Shown piece after piece: positions 59,767-64,000 of a stretch of 64,000 bases of DNA. Under the pieces are notes generated by a model, which saw only the letters and a list, made by a program, of their open reading frames with translations, had not been told where the DNA came from and searched no databases. The number at the start of each line of letters is the position of its first letter. Within the stretch, counting starts at the first letter, position 1. Position numbers and translations under genes: made by a program. The DNA comes from an uncultured Eubacteriales bacterium (GTDB taxonomy: Bacteria > Bacillota > Clostridia > Christensenellales > CAG-138), in assembly GCA_902768795.1 (NCBI GenBank), contig CACXMS010000003.1, positions 1-64,000 on the forward strand, read 5' to 3'.

Positions 59767-61965
59767 ATGGTACTGAACGGCATCGTACAAAGCATCATCT
59801 ATCGGAACGCATCGAACGGTTATACCGTTCTTTCCGTGCTGCCCGATACCGGAAAGCAGGCGGTCACGGCCGTCGGGAAAATGCCGCTTCTGGACGTCGG
59901 CGATACCGTAGAGATGCAGGGCGAAACGACCTACAACGCGCGTTTCGGTTCCCAGTTTTCCGTGCAAAGCTATTCGCGCGTTGCGCCTTCCACGGAAACC
60001 GCCATCAAAGCATACCTTTCGAGCGGCGTGATCCGCGGCGTCGGACCGAGTCTTGCGAATACAATCGTGTCGCACTTCGGGCTCGATACGCTGCAGATCA
60101 TCGAGCACGATCCGGACCGGCTTCTGGAAGTCCCGGGTATCGGCGCGAAAAAAGCCGCGATGATTCTATCGTCCTACCGTGAGAACGCGCTGCTTCGCAA
60201 CGTTCTGCTTGCCCTGGAGCCGTACGGCGTAACCGTGAACCAGGCAAGCCGCATGATCTCCGTTTACGGCGATCTTTGTCTTGCGAAAATTCAGGAAAAC
60301 CCGTATCAGCTGATCGATGATATCGACGGCATCGGTTTTCTGACCGCCGACCGGATCGCGCAGAACGTCTCCGGTTTTGAAGCGGATTCGCTTGCGCGGC
60401 TGCAAGCCGGCGTTCGCTACGCGCTGATGCGCGCCAGGGACGAGCGCGGCGACATGTTTCTGCCGCGGGAGGAATTACTCCTCACCTGCCGCAAGCTGCT
60501 CGGCGCTGAACCGGAGATGCTTTCGGACGCCGTGGACTGGATGCTGGACGGCTGCGATCTGGTCGGCGAGCAGGTCGACGGCGTCGACGCGATCTTTCTG
60601 CCGTACCTCTCCAAGATGGAGGATTACCTTGCAAAGCGGCTCCTGATGCTTCGGAACGCGCCCGCTGCCGAAGTCTGGGATATCGGCGCTGTGGAAACCG
60701 AGCTGCAGCTCGAGTTGTCCGGACAGCAGCGCGACGCCGTTCTTGCCGCGCTGAATGCGGGACTTCTGATCCTGACCGGCGGGCCCGGAACCGGCAAAAC
60801 GACGATCATCCGCTTTATCGCGCATCTGATGCAGGAAGCGGGGCTTGCGGTCGCTTTGACGGCGCCGACCGGACGCGCCGCAAAGCGAATGAGCGAGGCA
60901 ACCGGGTTCGACGCCTGTACCATCCACCGCCTTCTGGAGTACATTCCGGGCGAAGGGTTCACCCGCAACGCGGAAAACCCGCTGCTCTATGATACGGTGA
61001 TCGTCGATGAAATGTCGATGGTCGATGTTCCGCTGATGTACGCGCTTTTGAAAGCCATTCCGAGCGGAACGCGCATGATTCTGGTCGGGGACAGCGATCA
61101 GCTTCCGCCGGTCGGCTGCGGAAGCGTGCTGCTCGACGCGATCCGGTCGGGCTGCGTCCCGACCTGTCGCCTGACCGAAATCTTCCGTCAGGCGCAGCGC
61201 AGCCGTATCGTGCAGAACGCGCATCTTGTCAACGAGGGGCGGATGCCGATCCTGGCTTCGGAAAACTCCGACTTCCTGTTTGAAGAATTGCCGAATCCGG
61301 ATCGGATCCTGATGCGAATCACCGATCTGGTTCTGAAGGAACGGAGCCGCCTCGGAACCGCGGAACCGCTGATGGACGTACAGGTGCTTGTTCCGATGAA
61401 GACCGGACCGCTCGGCGTCGCCGCGCTGAACGCGCATCTGCAGCGCGTACTGAACCCGCCCGCCCCCGATAAAATCGAACGGCTGTACGGCGAGACGGTC
61501 TTCCGCGAGGGCGACAAGATCATGCAGATCAAAAACGATTATAAGACGGAATGGCGCAAAAGCGAACCCGGCGGCGGATACTCCGAAGGAATCGGCGTTT
61601 TCAACGGCGACCTCGGTACGCTCGTTTCGTTGAATCCGGACGCAAAAACGGGAACCGTCGTGTTTGACGACGGACGCGCAGCCGTCTACGAATACTCCAA
61701 ATTCGATGAACTGGAGCTTGCGTACTGCATTACGATCCACAAGAGCCAGGGCAGCGAATTTCGCACCGTGCTTCTGCCGCTTGCCGGCGGGCCGCCGATG
61801 CTGCTGACCCGCAACCTGCTCTATACGGCGATCACGCGGGCGAAGAAACTCGTTTACTGTGTCGGACGTTCGGAAACGATCGCGCGGATGGTGCATACCG
61901 CGCAGCACAACGACCGGCGCACGTCGCTCCGGCAGCGACTGATCGAATATGCGGCGCTTCTCTGA
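59767..61965 (+). CDS. recD2: RecD2-type 5'-3' DNA helicase
   Basis: This 732-residue SF1B helicase acts in recombination and repair independently of RecBC. The N-terminal OB-like region (LNGIVQSIIYRNASNGYTVLSV) and helix-hairpin-helix repeats (LLEVPGIGAKKAAMIL) precede the helicase core. The core has Walker A GGPGTGKTT (near 340), APTGRAAKRMSEATG, DEMSMVD, VGDSDQLPPVG, ELAYCITIHKSQGSEF and YTAITRAKKLV. Its only nearby SD lies in the glyS terminator, suggesting linked translation or weak initiation. It overlaps comFC by 17 bp. Confidence 0.95.
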   Translation: MVLNGIVQSIIYRNASNGYTVLSVLPDTGKQAVTAVGKMPLLDVGDTVEMQGETTYNARFGSQFSVQSYSRVAPSTETAIKAYLSSGVIRGVGPSLANTIVSHFGLDTLQIIEHDPDRLLEVPGIGAKKAAMILSSYRENALLRNVLLALEPYGVTVNQASRMISVYGDLCLAKIQENPYQLIDDIDGIGFLTADRIAQNVSGFEADSLARLQAGVRYALMRARDERGDMFLPREELLLTCRKLLGAEPEMLSDAVDWMLDGCDLVGEQVDGVDAIFLPYLSKMEDYLAKRLLMLRNAPAAEVWDIGAVETELQLELSGQQRDAVLAALNAGLLILTGGPGTGKTTIIRFIAHLMQEAGLAVALTAPTGRAAKRMSEATGFDACTIHRLLEYIPGEGFTRNAENPLLYDTVIVDEMSMVDVPLMYALLKAIPSGTRMILVGDSDQLPPVGCGSVLLDAIRSGCVPTCRLTEIFRQAQRSRIVQNAHLVNEGRMPILASENSDFLFEELPNPDRILMRITDLVLKERSRLGTAEPLMDVQVLVPMKTGPLGVAALNAHLQRVLNPPAPDKIERLYGETVFREGDKIMQIKNDYKTEWRKSEPGGGYSEGIGVFNGDLGTLVSLNPDAKTGTVVFDDGRAAVYEYSKFDELELAYCITIHKSQGSEFRTVLLPLAGGPPMLLTRNLLYTAITRAKKLVYCVGRSETIARMVHTAQHNDRRTSLRQRLIEYAALL

Positions 61966-62605
61966 CAACCGAATCGGCGAAACGATGCTGGATCTGCTTG
62001 CGCCCGGGCCTTACCACTGCTACCTTTGCGGACGGGAATCGGTTCTCGACGCGGAAGGGCTTTGTGAGGAGTGTCGGACGCAGGTTCTGCTTTGCCCGAC
62101 GCCATCCTATTTGCAGCCGCTGGACGGTCTTTCCGTCGGACTGCAGTACAACGATCTGCTCAAACGCGCCATCCTTTCGATGAAAATGCACCGGAACCGT
62201 CAGTTTGCGCCGTTTCTCGCGCAGTATCTGACGATCCCCGACGCGTGGCAGGCGGATGTTCTTGTTCCGGTTCCGATGCACCCGGCAAGGGAGCTTGTCC
62301 GCGGCTTTAATCACAGCGAATTGCTGACGCAGTATCTCTCTGCGCGGACAAAGATTCCGTACAGCAGCGCGCTGCTGGCAAAAACGCGGTATTCGCTTCC
62401 GCAAAAGCGGTTTCTCGATCCCGCGGCGCGCCGGAAGAATATCCGGAACAGTTTCACCGCGGATCCGGCCTGCAAAGGGCTTCGGATCGTTCTGATCGAC
62501 GACATCTTCACAACGGGCGCAACGGTTTACGAATGCGCCAAAACGCTGAAACAGGCGGGCGCGATCCGCGTCTACGCCTGCTGTGTCGCCTCCTCCAGCC
62601 GCTGA
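61949..62605 (+). CDS. comFC: ComF family phosphoribosyltransferase-like protein
   Basis: This 218-residue protein has an N-terminal zinc ribbon (CYLCGRES ... CEEC), then the PRTase domain with VPVPMHPARELVRGFNHSELL and the PRPP motif RIVLIDDIFTTGATVYEC. ComFC is needed for DNA uptake or single-strand processing in competent bacteria; its reaction is unresolved. The first ATG (61949) overlaps recD2; an alternative ATG at 61985 (MLDLLAPG) fits the usual ComFC N-terminus equally well. The 3' end overlaps the convergent spoIIID gene by 34 bp. Confidence 0.9.
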   Translation: MRRFSDNRIGETMLDLLAPGPYHCYLCGRESVLDAEGLCEECRTQVLLCPTPSYLQPLDGLSVGLQYNDLLKRAILSMKMHRNRQFAPFLAQYLTIPDAWQADVLVPVPMHPARELVRGFNHSELLTQYLSARTKIPYSSALLAKTRYSLPQKRFLDPAARRKNIRNSFTADPACKGLRIVLIDDIFTTGATVYECAKTLKQAGAIRVYACCVASSSR

Positions 62606-62865
62606 CGCCGCGCGGCGTATTTATCGTGCGTCGCTTTTCCGCCGCGGATATGCCGCTCCGCCTTGTTGATCTCCAGGATCGCGCGCACTTCTTTCGCAAG
62701 TCCCGGATGCATGGATTCCAGCCGTGCCGTCACATCTTTGTGCACGGTGCTCTTTCCGGCGTGCAGCACCTTTGCGGCATCGCGCACCGTCGCCCGATGC
62801 TCCAGAATGTAGTTCGCTTCCGCCATGATTCGTTCTTCCAATTCGTACAAACCGCTTTCCCCCAT
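62572..62865 (-). CDS. spoIIID: Sporulation transcription factor SpoIIID
   Basis: This 97-residue mother-cell regulator acts between sigma-E and sigma-K. The helix-turn-helix is TVRDAAKVLHAGKSTVHKDV and the C-terminal basic signature is AERHIRGGKATHDKYAARRQ, both very close to Bacillus SpoIIID. ATG 62865 is chosen because it retains the usual N-terminal helix and lies 27-30 nt after the predicted sigma-E start site; an ATG seven codons upstream would leave almost no leader. SD is weak. A 31-bp palindrome covers the promoter-leader junction. Confidence 0.93.
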   Translation of the reverse strand: MGESGLYELEERIMAEANYILEHRATVRDAAKVLHAGKSTVHKDVTARLESMHPGLAKEVRAILEINKAERHIRGGKATHDKYAARRQRLEEATQQA

Positions 62866-62879
62866 TCCGGTATGGAAAA

Positions 62880-62910
62880 CTCCCATACACTGTGGTACAG
62901 TATATGGGAG
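62880..62910. repeat. 31-bp palindrome at the spoIIID promoter
   Basis: Arms CTCCCATACACTGT (62880-62893) and ACAGTATATGGGAG (62897-62910) match at 13 of 14 positions around GGT. It overlaps the sigma-E-like -10 and the presumed transcription start. Confidence 0.7.
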
Positions 62911-62927
62911 CCGGTTTGCGGTTATGA
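62899..62927 (-). promoter_or_regulatory. Sigma-E-like promoter for spoIIID
   Basis: On the minus strand TCATAAC (62921-62927), 14-nt spacer, CATATACT (62899-62906). Same layout as the spoIVA promoter. SpoIIID is a known sigma-E regulon member in Bacillus. Confidence 0.6.
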
Positions 62928-62936
62928 TGGGATTCT

Positions 62937-63734
62937 TTAATAGGATTCAATATTGATTTTCTGCACGACGCCCGCCGGGATTGCGTCAAGACGCGCGTTT
63001 GCGATCGACCGGAACGATGCGTCGTCGTCGCTGACGTAGTAGGCAACGTCGGACGGCGCATCGTTTTTTTGCAGCGGGATTGCATGCGAAAGCTTTTGGG
63101 CAAGCGCCGTGCCGATATTCAGCAGCCGGACGCCCGGCAAAAACGCGCCGATGGCGTTCGTCAGGAACGGATAATGCGTGCAGCCGAGGATCAGCGTATC
63201 GATATCGGTGTTCCGGATCGGCGCAAGATACCGTTCGACCGTAAGCAGCGTGATCGGATCGTCCTCGACAAACCCGTTTTCGATCAGCGGCACGAACAAT
63301 GGGCATGCCACGCCGGTGACTCTTTTTCCCTCCGAAACGCGCCCGATCTCCTTTGCGTAAGCGCCGCTTTGAACCGTCGCTTTCGTGCCGAGCACGCCGA
63401 TATGCCCCGTTTTCGTCATGCGAACGGCTTCGGACGCCGCCGGTTCAATGACGCCGAGAATCGGAATGCGATACCGGCTTCGCAGCAGGTCGATGCACGT
63501 CGCGCTGACGGTGCCGCAGGCGATCACGATCGCCTCCACGCCCTGCGCCAGCAGAAACCGAACGTCCTGTTCCGCATACCGCGCGATCGTTTCGGGGGAG
63601 CGGGAACCGTACGGCACGCGCGCCGTGTCCCCGAAATAGATGATATCCAGCCCGTCATTGTATCTGCAAATCTCATTCAAGACCGTCAGTCCGCCGAGTC
63701 CGCTGTCAAATACGCCGATTTTTGTCCGTTCCAT
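62937..63734 (-). CDS. murI: Glutamate racemase
   Basis: This 265-residue cofactor-independent enzyme makes D-glutamate for peptidoglycan. The two catalytic cysteines are Cys73 (VIACGTVSA) and Cys185 (LILGCTHYPF); the N-terminus has the usual FDSGLGGLTVL (9-19). The first cysteine loop reads CGT where the common form is CNT, a variant I have seen in clostridial MurI. GGAGAG precedes ATG 63734, so a longer upstream frame crossing the promoter is rejected. Confidence 0.94.
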   Translation of the reverse strand: MERTKIGVFDSGLGGLTVLNEICRYNDGLDIIYFGDTARVPYGSRSPETIARYAEQDVRFLLAQGVEAIVIACGTVSATCIDLLRSRYRIPILGVIEPAASEAVRMTKTGHIGVLGTKATVQSGAYAKEIGRVSEGKRVTGVACPLFVPLIENGFVEDDPITLLTVERYLAPIRNTDIDTLILGCTHYPFLTNAIGAFLPGVRLLNIGTALAQKLSHAIPLQKNDAPSDVAYYVSDDDASFRSIANARLDAIPAGVVQKINIESY

Positions 63735-63761
63735 GTCTCTCTCCGTTTCTTCGATGCCCGT

Positions 63762-63790
63762 ATTATAGCACACACGTCCGTTGGTTTCAA
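63762..63790 (-). promoter_or_regulatory. Promoter for murI
   Basis: On the minus strand TTGAAA (63785-63790), 17-nt spacer, TATAAT (63762-63767). The -35 box overlaps the stop codon of the upstream symporter gene. Confidence 0.8.
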
Positions 63791-64000
63791 GCACCATCCT
63801 TCCTTCGCTGAAAATAGCGTTTCGTTTGCCGGATCACGCGCTTTTGCAGCAGCAGAAGCGCGATCAGGTTCGGAACGGCCATCAGCGCGTTCAGCACTTC
63901 CGCCGCCTTCCATACGAATCCGGGTTCCGACAGCGCCGCCACGGGCAGCATCGCAAGAAACAGAACGCGATAAACTGCGGCAAAGCGCTTTCCAAACAAG
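63787..64000 (-). CDS. Sodium:alanine symporter family protein, C-terminal part (runs off window)
   Basis: Only the last 70 or so residues are inside the window. They contain two hydrophobic helices, VWKAAEVLNALMAVPNLIAL and LLLQKRVIRQTKRYF, matching the conserved end of the AGCS (AlsT/DagA) amino acid:sodium symporters. The start lies beyond position 64000. The stop codon overlaps the murI -35 box, so the genes are close neighbours with separate promoters. Confidence 0.75.
   Translation of the reverse strand, partial: LFGKRFAAVYRVLFLAMLPVAALSEPGFVWKAAEVLNALMAVPNLIALLLLQKRVIRQTKRYFQRRKDGA

Overview
The window reads as chromosomal DNA from a G+C-rich, spore-forming Gram-positive bacterium of the Bacillota, most likely an uncultured gut or rumen member of the Clostridia. 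The sporulation genes spoIVA, gpr, spoIIP and spoIIID set this lineage. So do the Prp-processed L27 cluster (rplU-prp-rpmA), RemA next to gmk, the tilS-hpt-ftsH block, a PyrR attenuator, RecD2, a single-chain GlyRS and Shine-Dalgarno sites close to AGGAGG. Most transcription units carry recognisable -35/-10 pairs with 17-nt spacers.

Layout. 0-5.8 kb: tRNA-Arg, apt, a secreted SH3-like lipoprotein, a decayed ORF, rplU-prp-rpmA, and dapA-dapB. 5.8-10.1 kb: spoIVA, gpr and spoIIP (minus strand), then a DUF2975 membrane protein with its XRE regulator. 10.3-22.1 kb: one long minus-strand operon encoding an ABC-2-type permease, five tandem paralogous lipoproteins, an ABC ATPase and a secreted, membrane-anchored CARDB/COG1361-like protein. 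22.3-25.0 kb: an orphan DNA methyltransferase, a flavin reductase and an SDR oxidoreductase. 25.0-27.4 kb: an A+T-richer accessory patch holding a small membrane protein and a GH16 glucanase, each between near-identical structured noncoding flanks. 27.4-33 kb: ROK kinase, acyltransferase, GIY-YIG protein, EamA transporter, and the PyrR-attenuated pyrR-uracil permease unit. 33.4-48.2 kb: DUF4364, pcrA, ligA, hflK, hflC, then yicC-remA-gmk-rpoZ-priA and a heterodimeric ABC exporter. 48.2-52.1 kb: two scars of mobile DNA around feoA-feoB. One is a chimeric IS3 remnant inside a terminator; the other is a duplicated tRNA-Thr 3' end. 52.3-64 kb: PHP phosphoesterase, ftsH, hpt, tilS, a 2-hydroxyacid dehydrogenase, glyS, recD2, comFC, spoIIID, murI and the end of a sodium:alanine symporter.

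The most unusual system is the 11.8-kb permease/five-lipoprotein/ATPase/CARDB operon. The five lipoproteins share a lipobox context (ACVPTPxEE), an N-terminal beta-rich block and a C-terminal PVWxF ... NAxDG signature, but differ widely between. An ABC-2 machine with five diversified surface lipoproteins and a wall-facing CARDB protein suggests an envelope-associated export or sensing complex; this is inference, and I know of no characterised example. A second result is a three-hairpin noncoding repeat (10083-10212 plus strand; 20256-20362 minus strand). Its loop sequences are conserved while its stems have changed compensatorily. One copy lies inside that operon and one just beyond its 3' end.

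All calls come from reading sequence only; family names rest on recognised motifs and have not been searched.
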